A DNA stretch of 64,000 nt, taken from JAUILH01 sp964230215 (lineage in GTDB: Bacteria > Bacteroidota > Bacteroidia > Flavobacteriales_D > JAUILH01). The DNA is taken from contig CAXRGQ010000016.1 of NCBI GenBank assembly GCA_964230215.1, forward strand, positions 62,001 to 126,000, read 5' to 3'. The notes under the pieces were generated by a model that worked only from the letters and a program-made list of their open reading frames with translations, ran no database searches and was not told the DNA's origin. Below, one piece after another: positions 46,203-54,709 of the stretch (its first letter is position 1; every line of letters starts with the position of its first letter). The position numbers and the translations under genes were made by a program.

Positions 46203-47018
46203 TTAGTCTTTACTAAACTTAGAAATTACTTCTTGTGATACTCCAGTGTTAGAGAATCCGCCATCATGGAAAAGATTCTGCATAGTCACATACTTAGTTA
46301 AATCACTAAACATGGCTATACAGTAATCAGCACATGCTTCTGCAGATGCGTTACCTAGTGGACTCATGCTCTCAGAGTATGCAATAAACTCATCAAATCC
46401 TTTAACCCCGCTTCCTGCAGTAGTTACTGTTGGTGATTGAGAAATTGTGTTTATTCTTACCTTTTTCTTAACACCGTAGTGGTATCCAAAGCTTCTACCA
46501 ATCGACTCAAGAAGCGACTTTGCATCCGCCATATCGTTATAGTCAGGGAAAATTCTTTGTGCAGCAATGTACGTTAATGCTATCACCGATCCCCAATCAT
46601 TAATCGCGTCTTGTTCATATGCTGTTTGCAACACCTTATGGAACGACATTCCCGAAACATCCAATGTCTGCTTATACCATTCGTGGTTCAAACCTGTATA
46701 ATGTTTCTTTTTGCGCACGTTAGGGGACATTCCAATAGAGTGAAGAACAAAATCAATCTTTCCTCCTAAAATCTCTTGCGACTTTGTAAACAAATTCTCC
46801 AAATCTTCCATTGATGTCGCATCTGCTGGAATAATTTCTGAACCTGTCTTTTCAGCCAAGTTGTTTATTTCTCCCATACGCATTGCTATAGGTGCGTTAG
46901 TTAAAACAAATTTTGCTCCTTCTTCATGCGCTCTTTCGGCCACTTTCCACGCGATAGACATCTCGTTTAATGCACCGAAAATAATTCCTCGTTTTCCTTC
47001 TAATAAGTTGTTTGCCAT
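46203..47018 (-). CDS. fabI: Enoyl-ACP reductase
   Basis: NADH-dependent last step of each fatty acid elongation cycle. The 271-residue protein shows 'FGALNEMSIAWKVAERAHEEGAKF', the catalytic Tyr-x6-Lys pair in 'DYNDMADAKSL', and 'SQSPTVTTAGSGVKGF' before the C-terminal 'HDGGFSNTGV'. Monocistronic, with its own promoter between recN and itself. Confidence 0.95.
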   Translation of the reverse strand: MANNLLEGKRGIIFGALNEMSIAWKVAERAHEEGAKFVLTNAPIAMRMGEINNLAEKTGSEIIPADATSMEDLENLFTKSQEILGGKIDFVLHSIGMSPNVRKKKHYTGLNHEWYKQTLDVSGMSFHKVLQTAYEQDAINDWGSVIALTYIAAQRIFPDYNDMADAKSLLESIGRSFGYHYGVKKKVRINTISQSPTVTTAGSGVKGFDEFIAYSESMSPLGNASAEACADYCIAMFSDLTKYVTMQNLFHDGGFSNTGVSQEVISKFSKD

Positions 47019-47039
47019 CTGGTCTTAGTTTTTCTGTTA

Positions 47040-47071
47040 CAAATGTAAAATTTTATCCTAATTAGCCGAAA
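47040..47071 (-). promoter_or_regulatory. Promoter of fabI
   Basis: Minus strand: TTTC (47071-47068), 20-bp spacer, TACATTTG (47047-47040). The -7 box is exact and the -33 box has one mismatch from TTTG; the ATG follows 21 bases later. Confidence 0.6.
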
Positions 47072-48716
47072 GCAATAAATCCTTGGCTGTATCGATTGCT
47101 GCATCTGCTAATGTCTCTCCACTCAACATCTGCGCAATAACGTTCACACGCTCACTATCTTCTACTTTCGATATTTGTGTGTGCGTGGAGTCTTTTGTGC
47201 TTGATTTCTTAACTACATAATGGTGCTGAGCCATAGCAGCTACTTGAGGCAAATGAGATATACTTAACACTTGAATTCCACGTCCCATTTCTCTCATTAT
47301 CTTGCCCATTTTGCTTGCAACTGCACCACTCACTCCTGTGTCAATTTCATCAAAAATTATGGTAGGCATTGCCTTTCTGGCAGCTAAAACACTCTTTAGT
47401 GCAAGTACTAATCTTGACAACTCTCCTCCAGATGCAGCCTTATGCAAGAGGGCTTCTGGTGTACCTGGATTTGCTTTAAAGAAAACGTTGAGTGTGCTGT
47501 GTCCATACCTATTAAGATTATCCGCAACCTCAAGTTCAAAGCGAATCTCAGAATGTTCCATCGCCATGTCTGCCAATAGCGCCTGTATCTCTTTTGCTAA
47601 AGGTTTAGATGACTTTAGACGCTCTTTGTGCAACACGTCTGCCCTGGCGTCTAATTCACTTTTAAGTTTATCAAGTTCAGTATTTTTATCGTTTATCCGC
47701 TTATCCAGACTTGTAATGTTCCCCAGTTTATCAGCTAAGTCCTTCTCTAATTCTAAAAGCTCAGACTCATCATTTAGCCTATGTTTTTGAAGAAGTAAGT
47801 TGATGGCGTTAAACCTATCGTTTAGTTCGTGTATGCGTTCTTGATCAAAGCCTTCCCCACCTTGTAATCTGGAAATATTACTTGATGCATCATCTAATTC
47901 TAGATAAACTGAATTAATCTGATTATACAGTGCTTCATACTCGGCATTGATGTCTTGGATTTTTGATAACTCCTGTTTCAAACTAGACAATTGCTCCAAA
48001 ATTCCATCATTTCCGGACAACACTTCTTCCCCATTAGCCAATGCAGACTGAATTTGTTCGAACTTGTTGGCTACCTTAAGTTCCTCGTTAATCTGTTCTA
48101 GCTCACCCTCCTTTAGTTTCAAGTTTTCTATTTCGTCTAATTGAAATTGAAAATAGTCCTGATCAAGTTTGGCTTTTTCTTCTGTTTCCCTCAGTTCTTC
48201 CAGCTCTTTGCTAACACTTAAGTAATTTTGATAGAGTTTTTGATATTCTTTTACCAATCCATCATGACCAACGTATGCATCTAATAATTCGAATTGGAAT
48301 TTTGTGTCCTTAAAAGCCAAACTATCGTTTTGTGAATGCATTTCAACCAGGGCATCTCCCACGATTTTCATCGTTTGAAGGTTGACTGGCGTATCGTTAA
48401 CAAATGCTCTGGATTTTGCACTTGGAAGAATTTCTCTCCGCATTATACACTCATCAAAATAATCTAAATCATTGTTCTGAAATAACTCTTTCAGCTTGTA
48501 CTTACTGACATCAAAATGAATTTCAACGATACATTTTTGATCCACATTAAAGAGCACTTTAGTATCTGCGCGATCGCCCAAAACCAAGCGTAAGGCACCC
48601 AGAATGATAGATTTACCAGCACCTGTTTCGCCTGTTATCACAGACATTCCATGCTGTAAATCAAGTTCTAATTCTGAAATTAAAGCGTAATTCTGGACCA
48701 GTACCTTTGTTATCAT
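47058..48716 (-). CDS. recN: DNA repair protein RecN
   Basis: SMC-like ATPase for double-strand break repair. The 552 residues have Walker A 'GETGAGKSIILGALRLVLG' near the N-terminus, a long central coiled coil (about 160-370) and a C-terminal ABC signature 'SGGELSRLVLALKSVL' with Walker B 'IIFDEIDTGVSG'. It is the last gene of the bamD-rpoZ-coaBC-DUF4835-recN cluster; a TACCTTTA box (48728-48721) ends four bases before its ATG and may give it an additional, leaderless transcript. Confidence 0.96.
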   Translation of the reverse strand: MITKVLVQNYALISELELDLQHGMSVITGETGAGKSIILGALRLVLGDRADTKVLFNVDQKCIVEIHFDVSKYKLKELFQNNDLDYFDECIMRREILPSAKSRAFVNDTPVNLQTMKIVGDALVEMHSQNDSLAFKDTKFQFELLDAYVGHDGLVKEYQKLYQNYLSVSKELEELRETEEKAKLDQDYFQFQLDEIENLKLKEGELEQINEELKVANKFEQIQSALANGEEVLSGNDGILEQLSSLKQELSKIQDINAEYEALYNQINSVYLELDDASSNISRLQGGEGFDQERIHELNDRFNAINLLLQKHRLNDESELLELEKDLADKLGNITSLDKRINDKNTELDKLKSELDARADVLHKERLKSSKPLAKEIQALLADMAMEHSEIRFELEVADNLNRYGHSTLNVFFKANPGTPEALLHKAASGGELSRLVLALKSVLAARKAMPTIIFDEIDTGVSGAVASKMGKIMREMGRGIQVLSISHLPQVAAMAQHHYVVKKSSTKDSTHTQISKVEDSERVNVIAQMLSGETLADAAIDTAKDLLLSAN

Positions 48717-48728
48717 ACCATAAAGGTA

Positions 48729-49631
48729 CTACTTCCCTTTGATAATTTTATCATAGAGTTCGGTATTCACCGGGTCTGCTTTTTTAAAGATGGGAACCAC
48801 CTTATTTTTCTCTTGCGGAAAGGCTTGAGAGTATAAATTCACCAGCTCATCTGATTTGGCTCTAAAAAAGGCCTGTATATTAATCGATCCTGGTCTAGAC
48901 GTCAATACCTGATTAATGTAATTAACACTTTTGGTTACTTGAGCGCGTCCCTGAGTCACATTTGCAGCCATAGCATCAAATCCTTTTACATGATACTCGT
49001 AGTAGGCTCTTCTAAGTGGTTTAAACGCTTGGTGCAATGCATTTTCAACTAACCAATATCTATTGTTTACAGATTCGTTTGCTTTCCATCCAGATTGCGG
49101 TGCATTTTGCGCATTCGATACAATTTGCTGTGCCTTATTAAAATATTCCGTTCCGCCTTCCAATGAATAAGAATCATAATCATACCCCAGAACCATGTAT
49201 GCATAATAAGCCAATACTGAAGTTAAATTTGACCTGTGTTGATCGATACTCCATTCTAGCCTTGTTCCTCTCAAAAATTGAATATCAAAGTTTTGATCGT
49301 TAAAATTAAGTAAAGTCGTTTTATACGATGAGCCATATACAGGACGCGCACTAACAACTTGAATGTTGCATTTGAACTGATCTACAGAAGGTGCTTCATT
49401 GATTGTAATGGCAATTTGGCACTCAATTCTTTCCTCCACTTTAAAATTATCATTTGTCCATTTACGATTATTCATAAACTCACGTACTTGGGACTCAAGA
49501 GAGGAGAATACTGACTTATCAACGGCAGCGGTTTGCACATTTTGACTAAGGATTACTTGCACATTACAGTTTAACTCTTGCGCAAATGTTCCAAAGGCGA
49601 ACAAAAACGATATGATACTAAGCAGTTTCAA
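48729..49631 (-). CDS. DUF4835 (PorD-type) exported protein
   Basis: 300 residues with signal peptide (1-17, ending 'TFAQ'). It opens with 'ELNCNVQVILSQNVQTAAVDKSVFSSLE' and contains 'MNNRKWTNDNF' and 'SVLAYYAYMVLGYDYDSY', characteristic of the DUF4835 family, also called PorD and linked to type IX secretion. The overlap with coaBC (14 bases) and position before recN match the order in many Flavobacteriia. Exact role in secretion is not settled; four T9SS cargo genes in this window need such a machinery. Confidence 0.9.
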   Translation of the reverse strand: MKLLSIISFLFAFGTFAQELNCNVQVILSQNVQTAAVDKSVFSSLESQVREFMNNRKWTNDNFKVEERIECQIAITINEAPSVDQFKCNIQVVSARPVYGSSYKTTLLNFNDQNFDIQFLRGTRLEWSIDQHRSNLTSVLAYYAYMVLGYDYDSYSLEGGTEYFNKAQQIVSNAQNAPQSGWKANESVNNRYWLVENALHQAFKPLRRAYYEYHVKGFDAMAANVTQGRAQVTKSVNYINQVLTSRPGSINIQAFFRAKSDELVNLYSQAFPQEKNKVVPIFKKADPVNTELYDKIIKGK

Positions 49632-50823
49632 AATACGTGTCTAATTTAAGCAAAATATCTAGAGCGATATCATCTTTAGACTTTAACTCAGATTCTTGCA
49701 AATTATTGTCTTTATCTATTATCGTTACCAAATTTGTATCAACACCAAAGCCAGCTCCTTTTTTATTGAGCGAGTTTAATACGATAAAGTCTAAGTGTTT
49801 TCTTTCAAGTTTTGACTTTGCATTTTCAATTTCGTTTTGGGTTTCCATGGCAAACCCAACATGCACCTTGTCGTTTTTAGACTTAGATAGTTCTGACAAT
49901 ATATCTTTAGTGCGCGTTAGCTGAATAGACATGTCTCCTTCACCTTTTTTAATTTTCTGCTCACTTTTTGACACTGGCGTAAAGTCTGCCACAGCCGCAG
50001 ACATAATAAGTGCATCTACCGATGGATGAATTGCTGAACATGCCTCAAACATATCATTAGCATTATTAATAAGTGTGAATGAGCTTAAACCCTCTGGCTG
50101 ACTAAGGTAAGTATGACCGCTCACCAGATGTACTTCCATTCCGAGCTGCACTGCTCTTTTCGCAAGGGCATACCCCATTTTTCCGCTTGAATGATTTGTA
50201 ATAAATCGCACAGGATCAATTGCCTCTCTAGTAGGTCCAGCTGTAATTAGAATGGATTTACCGCGCAAATTGGTAGTAGGGAATAAAACTGATCTAAGAT
50301 GTTCAAGAATTGTTTCAGGCTCGGCCATCCTACCTTCTCCGCTTAGGCCGCTCGCTAAGGAGCCACTTTCTGCAGGAACTATATAATGTCCAAATTCTTC
50401 AAGCTTGGCTAGATTTTCACGGGTACTTCCATGCTTGTACATATCTAAATCCATGGCCGGTGCGATTAACACTGGACATTTAGCCGAAAGAAAACATGCT
50501 AATAAAAAATTATCAGCAGCACCATTCACCATTTTAGACATGGTATTAGCGGTTGCTGGAGCAATTATCATAGCATCTGCCCATAAGCCATGAGCCACAT
50601 GATTATTCCATTCACCACCTTCTTTCGAAACAGTAAACTCAGATAGCACGGGGTGGCCTGAGAGTGTTGCCAGACTTAAGGGCGTAACAAAGTCATGAGC
50701 AGACGGCGTAAGTACTACCTTAACTTCTGCTCCATACTTTTTTAGTAATCGTACAAGGAAGACAGATTTATACGCAGCAATGCCAGCGCTAATTCCAACT
50801 AAGATGCGCTTACCTTGTAACAT
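49618..50823 (-). CDS. coaBC: Bifunctional phosphopantothenoylcysteine synthase/decarboxylase
   Basis: Two consecutive steps of coenzyme A synthesis. The N-terminal flavoprotein decarboxylase (CoaC, about 1-185) has 'NNHVAHGLWAD' (catalytic His) and 'PAMDLDMYKH'; the C-terminal synthetase (CoaB, about 185-401) has 'ILITAGPTREAIDPVRFITNHSSGKMG', the 'AAVADF' block and the lysine-rich 'SEQKIKKG'. Length 401 is normal. Cytoplasmic; second half overlaps the DUF4835 gene. Confidence 0.97.
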   Translation of the reverse strand: MLQGKRILVGISAGIAAYKSVFLVRLLKKYGAEVKVVLTPSAHDFVTPLSLATLSGHPVLSEFTVSKEGGEWNNHVAHGLWADAMIIAPATANTMSKMVNGAADNFLLACFLSAKCPVLIAPAMDLDMYKHGSTRENLAKLEEFGHYIVPAESGSLASGLSGEGRMAEPETILEHLRSVLFPTTNLRGKSILITAGPTREAIDPVRFITNHSSGKMGYALAKRAVQLGMEVHLVSGHTYLSQPEGLSSFTLINNANDMFEACSAIHPSVDALIMSAAVADFTPVSKSEQKIKKGEGDMSIQLTRTKDILSELSKSKNDKVHVGFAMETQNEIENAKSKLERKHLDFIVLNSLNKKGAGFGVDTNLVTIIDKDNNLQESELKSKDDIALDILLKLDTYFETA

Positions 50824-50837
50824 GTAATAAGTGAAGA

Positions 50838-51167
50838 TTATGCTTCTGTCTCAGCGTCAGGGTTACGACGATAGATTTTATCTTGCTCGTATTCCTGAAT
50901 TGAGATAGCAGTTGGTTTAGGCAATCTTTCGTAGAACTTTGAAATTTCGATTTGCTCTCTATTTTCGAAGATCTCTTCTAAATTGTCTGTGTGAGAAGCG
51001 AATTCATCTAACTTTTGAGTTAGCTCCTCTTTCATACCAACAGAAATTTGATTTGCTCTTTTAGAAAGAATAACCAAAGTCTCGTAAATGTTCTCTGTTT
51101 TGTTATCCAGTTTATCTAAATCTCTGGTAATCGTTGTTCTTTCTGCTGTTGAATTCTTGTATGACAT
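50838..51167 (-). CDS. rpoZ: RNA polymerase omega subunit (Bacteroidota type)
   Basis: 109 residues, helical and acidic, with 'TITRDLDKLDNKTENIYETLVILSKRANQIS' matching the conserved omega helix region ('R..QI'). In Bacteroidota omega is annotated in exactly this position between bamD and coaBC. It supports assembly of the beta' subunit. Five bases separate it from the bamD stop. Confidence 0.88.
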   Translation of the reverse strand: MSYKNSTAERTTITRDLDKLDNKTENIYETLVILSKRANQISVGMKEELTQKLDEFASHTDNLEEIFENREQIEISKFYERLPKPTAISIQEYEQDKIYRRNPDAETEA

Positions 51168-51172
51168 ACGTT

Positions 51173-52015
51173 TTATCCTTTTATCGCTTCTAAAAATTTG
51201 CTTGCGTTTTTCTTGATGTTATCTGCATCCTTCTTAAACGCACTCTCTGGAAAAGCGGACACAAAAATATGATAAGATTTTATAGTATCCTCAAATCTTT
51301 CCACTTTTTTTGTTGGAATACTGTTGTCCGCGAGTAAATATTGTGATTTCAGCTTATGAAATAAGATAGATTCTTTGTACTGCGATTGAGGAAACTCTTC
51401 CAAACATACATCAAACAAGACTGCAGCTGCCTTATAATTTTCTGTCTTGTAAGCCAGCATGGCCACTTCATACTTCTTTTTATCTAGTTTCAAAGACAAA
51501 TTATCAATGATTGCATTGCATGTGTCCTTGTACTCAGTTTCAGGATACTTGTCCATAAACAACTGCAAATTGTCTATCGCCTCAATAGTTTCGGTTTGAT
51601 CCAAGCTATAAATGGGCGATAAATTTACTTTACACATTGCAGATTTAAATAGCGCATCTTCTGCACGCGGATCAAAACCATTGTTCTTATAGAATTGCTT
51701 AAAGTAATAGCCTGCCAAATAATAATCAGCTTGTTGGTAATAACAATCTGCATACTTATAATATGCAGTTCTTCCCATATCCGTTGTTCTTGCTTCTGGA
51801 ATAACTAGTTCATATAAGGTCTGCGCACGATAATACTCCTTATTCGTGTAATACTTTTCTGCGTAAGCAAAAATCACTTTATAGTCGGATTGTTTAGCCA
51901 CCTTTCTGTAGGGTAAATCAGTTCCATCGCTTGTAACCGTCGCTTGTTCCTCGGTTGCACAAGCTGACATTAGCAATGCTGTGGCCAATCCTAAATATGG
52001 TAATAATTTCCTCAT
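51173..52015 (-). CDS. bamD: Outer-membrane assembly lipoprotein BamD
   Basis: A 280-residue periplasmic-facing lipoprotein: signal peptide with lipobox MSAC (Cys19), then five TPR-like helix pairs ('YYTNKEYYRAQTLYELVIPEA', 'ADYYLAGYYFKQFYKNNGFD'). Part of the BAM complex that inserts beta-barrels, many of which are encoded in this window. First gene of the cluster; a TATATTTG promoter lies upstream. Confidence 0.93.
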   Translation of the reverse strand: MRKLLPYLGLATALLMSACATEEQATVTSDGTDLPYRKVAKQSDYKVIFAYAEKYYTNKEYYRAQTLYELVIPEARTTDMGRTAYYKYADCYYQQADYYLAGYYFKQFYKNNGFDPRAEDALFKSAMCKVNLSPIYSLDQTETIEAIDNLQLFMDKYPETEYKDTCNAIIDNLSLKLDKKKYEVAMLAYKTENYKAAAVLFDVCLEEFPQSQYKESILFHKLKSQYLLADNSIPTKKVERFEDTIKSYHIFVSAFPESAFKKDADNIKKNASKFLEAIKG

Positions 52016-52025
52016 AAACCGGGTG

Positions 52026-52033
52026 CAAATATA
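52026..52033 (-). promoter_or_regulatory. -7 box of the bamD operon
   Basis: TATATTTG on the minus strand, exact match, ten bases before the bamD ATG. Confidence 0.6.
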
Positions 52034-52143
52034 GCTATTAACTAATTAATAAGGTATTTATTATGCTCCTCTTCGAACTATGTGATGTGAATAAAATTTC
52101 AGATAAAGACAGCCGAATGTTTGCGGCAATAACTGTTATAGTG

Positions 52144-52151
52144 TAATTTCG
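52144..52151 (+). promoter_or_regulatory. Probable -7 box of the 52209 aminotransferase gene
   Basis: TAATTTCG (one mismatch from TAnnTTTG) followed by CGGCAAAATTC, the same downstream sequence as the dapA promoter. The predicted leader is about 54 bases. Confidence 0.45.
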
Positions 52152-52208
52152 CGGCAAAATTCGCTAAGAATTGGAATCACATTTCCACTTAGCCTAAATG
52201 TATTTAGA

Positions 52209-53462
52209 TTGGATATATTTGAAAAAATAAAGAGTAACCGTGGCCCACTTGGCCAGCACTCTAAAGATTCGCATGGCTACTTCACGTTCCCAAAACTTGA
52301 AGGACCTATTTCGAACAAAATGACTTTTAGAGGTAAGGAAGTACTTACCTGGAGCATCAATAACTACCTAGGATTAGCTAACCACCCAGAAGTTAGAAAA
52401 GTTGACGCAGAAGCTGCAGCTGAATGGGGAATGGGCTATCCAATGGGAGCGAGAATGATGTCTGGTCATACAAAGTACCACGAGCAATTAGAACAGGAGT
52501 TAGCGAGCTTTATGAAGCAAGAAGATTCGTTCTTATTGAACTTTGGGTATCAAGGCTTCATGTCTGTTATAGATGCACTTGTAGACAGAAAAGATGTTAT
52601 TGTATATGACTCAGAGTGTCATGCATGTATTCTAGACGGTGTTAGATTACACCAAGGTAAACGATTTGTTTTTGCTCACAACGACATGGACAGCTGTAAG
52701 AAGATGCTGGAGCGTGCAACTAAACTTAGCCAGGAAACTGGTGGAGGTATTTTGGTTATCACTGAAGGTGTATTTGGTATGTCTGGTGACCAAGGCAAGC
52801 TAAAAGAGATTGTAGAGCTTAGAGAGAAAGAAGGATTTGACTTCAGACTATTGGTGGATGATGCTCATGGATTCGGAACACTAGGTGCGACAGGTATGGG
52901 AGCTGCTGAGGAGCAAGGCGTTCATGATAAGATAGACATATTCATGTGTACGTTTGCAAAATCCATGGCAAGTATTGGTGCATTCGTAGCCTCTAACGAA
53001 GACATTATTGACTATTTGAGATACAATATGCGTTCTCAAATTTTCGCTAAATCTCTTCCAATGCCACTTGTAATTGGTGCTATTAAGCGTTTAGAGATGT
53101 TAAAAGACACTACTCATAAGGACAAGCTTTGGAGCATTGCTAGTAACTTACAGAAAGGTCTTCGTGACGCTGGATTTAATCTAGGAAGAACAAATTCATG
53201 TGTTACACCAGTTTTCCTTACAGGAGGAGTTGGAGAAGCTACCGCTATTACGATGGACCTTCGGGAGAATTACGGAATTTTCTGCTCGATAGTAGCTTAT
53301 CCAGTAGTGCCGAAAGATGTAATAATGTTAAGATTGATTCCCACCGCATCTCACCAGCAGGAGGATATTGATTACACAATTAAGGTCTTTAAAGAATTAA
53401 AAGATAAGCTGGAAGCAGGCGAGTACAAACACGACTCAATTGTGAAAGTTGAAACTGAATAA
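52209..53462 (+). CDS. PLP-dependent acyl-CoA:amino acid transferase (SPT/KBL type)
   Basis: 417 residues, alpha-oxoamine synthase family. It begins 'MDIFEKIKSNRGPLG' from a TTG codon; the nearby ATG at 52198 is in another frame. Motifs: 'SINNYLGLANHPEV', 'GARMMSGHT', 'DDAHGFGTLG' (PLP Asp and His) and the Schiff-base lysine in 'TFAKSMASIG'. Enzymes of this kind make 3-ketosphinganine or 2-amino-3-oxobutyrate; in Bacteroidota, which contain sphingolipids, serine palmitoyltransferase activity is plausible but not proven. Single-gene unit with a strong terminator. Confidence 0.93.
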   Translation: MDIFEKIKSNRGPLGQHSKDSHGYFTFPKLEGPISNKMTFRGKEVLTWSINNYLGLANHPEVRKVDAEAAAEWGMGYPMGARMMSGHTKYHEQLEQELASFMKQEDSFLLNFGYQGFMSVIDALVDRKDVIVYDSECHACILDGVRLHQGKRFVFAHNDMDSCKKMLERATKLSQETGGGILVITEGVFGMSGDQGKLKEIVELREKEGFDFRLLVDDAHGFGTLGATGMGAAEEQGVHDKIDIFMCTFAKSMASIGAFVASNEDIIDYLRYNMRSQIFAKSLPMPLVIGAIKRLEMLKDTTHKDKLWSIASNLQKGLRDAGFNLGRTNSCVTPVFLTGGVGEATAITMDLRENYGIFCSIVAYPVVPKDVIMLRLIPTASHQQEDIDYTIKVFKELKDKLEAGEYKHDSIVKVETE

Positions 53463-53482
53463 TTTCTATTCAAACTAACTGG

Positions 53483-53509
53483 AAAGGCTGATTCGATGAA
53501 TCAGCCTTT
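53483..53509 (+). terminator. Rho-independent terminator of the aminotransferase gene
   Basis: A 12-bp stem (AAAGGCTGATTC / GAATCAGCCTTT), loop GAT, then TTTT; 20 bases after the stop. It abuts the stop codon of the convergent thioesterase gene and could serve both directions. Confidence 0.85.
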
Positions 53510-53511
53510 TT

Positions 53512-53922
53512 TTATGCCTCAATACATTGTTGAACATGGTCGATTAGTTCTTGCGGTGCTTTGCATGGACGCATAGTCTCTTTTAACACAAACACAAGTA
53601 TCACAGTGCCTACATTTATCAATTCGCCCTTTTCGTTGGATAATTCATATTCAAAACGAATTCTAGCACCAGGCACCTCCTTAATCATAGTCTTTATTGT
53701 TATCTCATCATCATAATATGCTGGCTTAAGATACTTTATTGAATATTCAAGCACGGGCAACATAATTCCGCTCTCCTCTAGCGACTTATATGAGAACCCC
53801 AAATCTCTCAGTGCCTCTACTCTTCCTACTTCATAATACTGAGCGTAATTACCGTAATAACAATAGCCCATTTGGTCGGTTTCTCCATATCTAACACGCA
53901 CTTTCGAAATATGACTATACAT
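53512..53922 (-). CDS. Acyl-CoA thioesterase, YbgC/4HBT family
   Basis: A 136-residue hotdog-fold thioesterase. 'VRYGETDQMGYCYYGNYAQYYEVGR' carries the catalytic Asp (DQMG) of the 4-hydroxybenzoyl-CoA thioesterase type, and 'YDDEITIKTMIKEV' follows as expected. The ATG at 53922 gives the normal length; a longer frame would run into the divergent gene at 53978. Substrate unknown, probably an acyl-CoA or acyl-ACP. Confidence 0.92.
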   Translation of the reverse strand: MYSHISKVRVRYGETDQMGYCYYGNYAQYYEVGRVEALRDLGFSYKSLEESGIMLPVLEYSIKYLKPAYYDDEITIKTMIKEVPGARIRFEYELSNEKGELINVGTVILVFVLKETMRPCKAPQELIDHVQQCIEA

Positions 53923-53965
53923 ATATAATAAGCTTAAATTAACAGATTGAGCCAATGAAATTAAG

Positions 53966-53973
53966 TAATATTG
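53966..53973 (+). promoter_or_regulatory. Possible -7 box of the 53978 gene, four bases from ATG
   Basis: TAATATTG (one mismatch), then CAAT and ATG; fits the leaderless pattern. Confidence 0.35.
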
Positions 53974-53977
53974 CAAT

Positions 53978-54709
53978 ATGCTTAGGCAATTAACCGCAAT
54001 CTTATTACTCCTTTGCTCGGCTTGCACCACCTTAAGCCCATCAATTAATGGAGACAATTTGCAGGTCGACAATACTGCTTCCACCGATTCTAGCACATAC
54101 TACATCATCCAACCCTATAAAGAGAAAATGGATGCCTATATGAAAGAAGTCATAGGTCAGCTTGATGTAGACATGCAGCGTTTAAAAACAGAGCCAGAGA
54201 CCTTACTTGGCAATTTCGCGAGTGACTTAAGTTTATTATATGTGAATATGAGTTTAGATAGCCTTGAAAACGATACACACGCAGACATGGCTATATTGAA
54301 TTTTGGAGGATTACGCACATCATGGGCAAAAGGCCCTATTAGCAGAGAAATGGTATTTGAATTGATGCCGTTTGAAAACAACTTAGTTGTTGTTGAAATG
54401 GATAGTATTGACATGATTAAGATGGCGAATTATCTTGCAAAAGCAGGAGGGCAGCCAGTATCTAACATGACTCTTGAAATAAAAGACAGCACCCCAAATC
54501 GCATTTATGTAAATAATCAAGCACTCAGCAATCGAACATATAGAGTTGTAACATCTGACTACCTGGCTAATGGAGGGGACAATATGGATTTTTTTATTGG
54601 CAAGGATCAAACACCATTCATAAAGTTACGAGATGCAATTATGTGGTATGTCGAGTATAAGCACGACATACATGCCCAACTAGAAAAACGAATCTACTAT
54701 GCTGAATAG
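53978..54709 (+). CDS. 5'-nucleotidase C-terminal domain lipoprotein
   Basis: 243 residues; signal peptide with lipobox CSAC (Cys16). The body matches the substrate-binding C-terminal domain of UshA-type 5'-nucleotidases: 'ILNFGGLRTSWAKGPISREMVFELMPFEN' and 'YRVVTSDYLANGGDNMDFF'. The metallophosphatase half is encoded by the next gene, which overlaps by 11 bases. In the usual single enzyme the metal domain comes first; here the order is reversed and the halves are separate polypeptides that probably join in the periplasm. Confidence 0.9.
   Translation: MLRQLTAILLLLCSACTTLSPSINGDNLQVDNTASTDSSTYYIIQPYKEKMDAYMKEVIGQLDVDMQRLKTEPETLLGNFASDLSLLYVNMSLDSLENDTHADMAILNFGGLRTSWAKGPISREMVFELMPFENNLVVVEMDSIDMIKMANYLAKAGGQPVSNMTLEIKDSTPNRIYVNNQALSNRTYRVVTSDYLANGGDNMDFFIGKDQTPFIKLRDAIMWYVEYKHDIHAQLEKRIYYAE

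Noticed and set aside
53923..54096. Longer start for the thioesterase gene
   Set aside because: It would run through the divergent nucleotidase gene start; the ATG at 53922 gives the normal hotdog-fold length.
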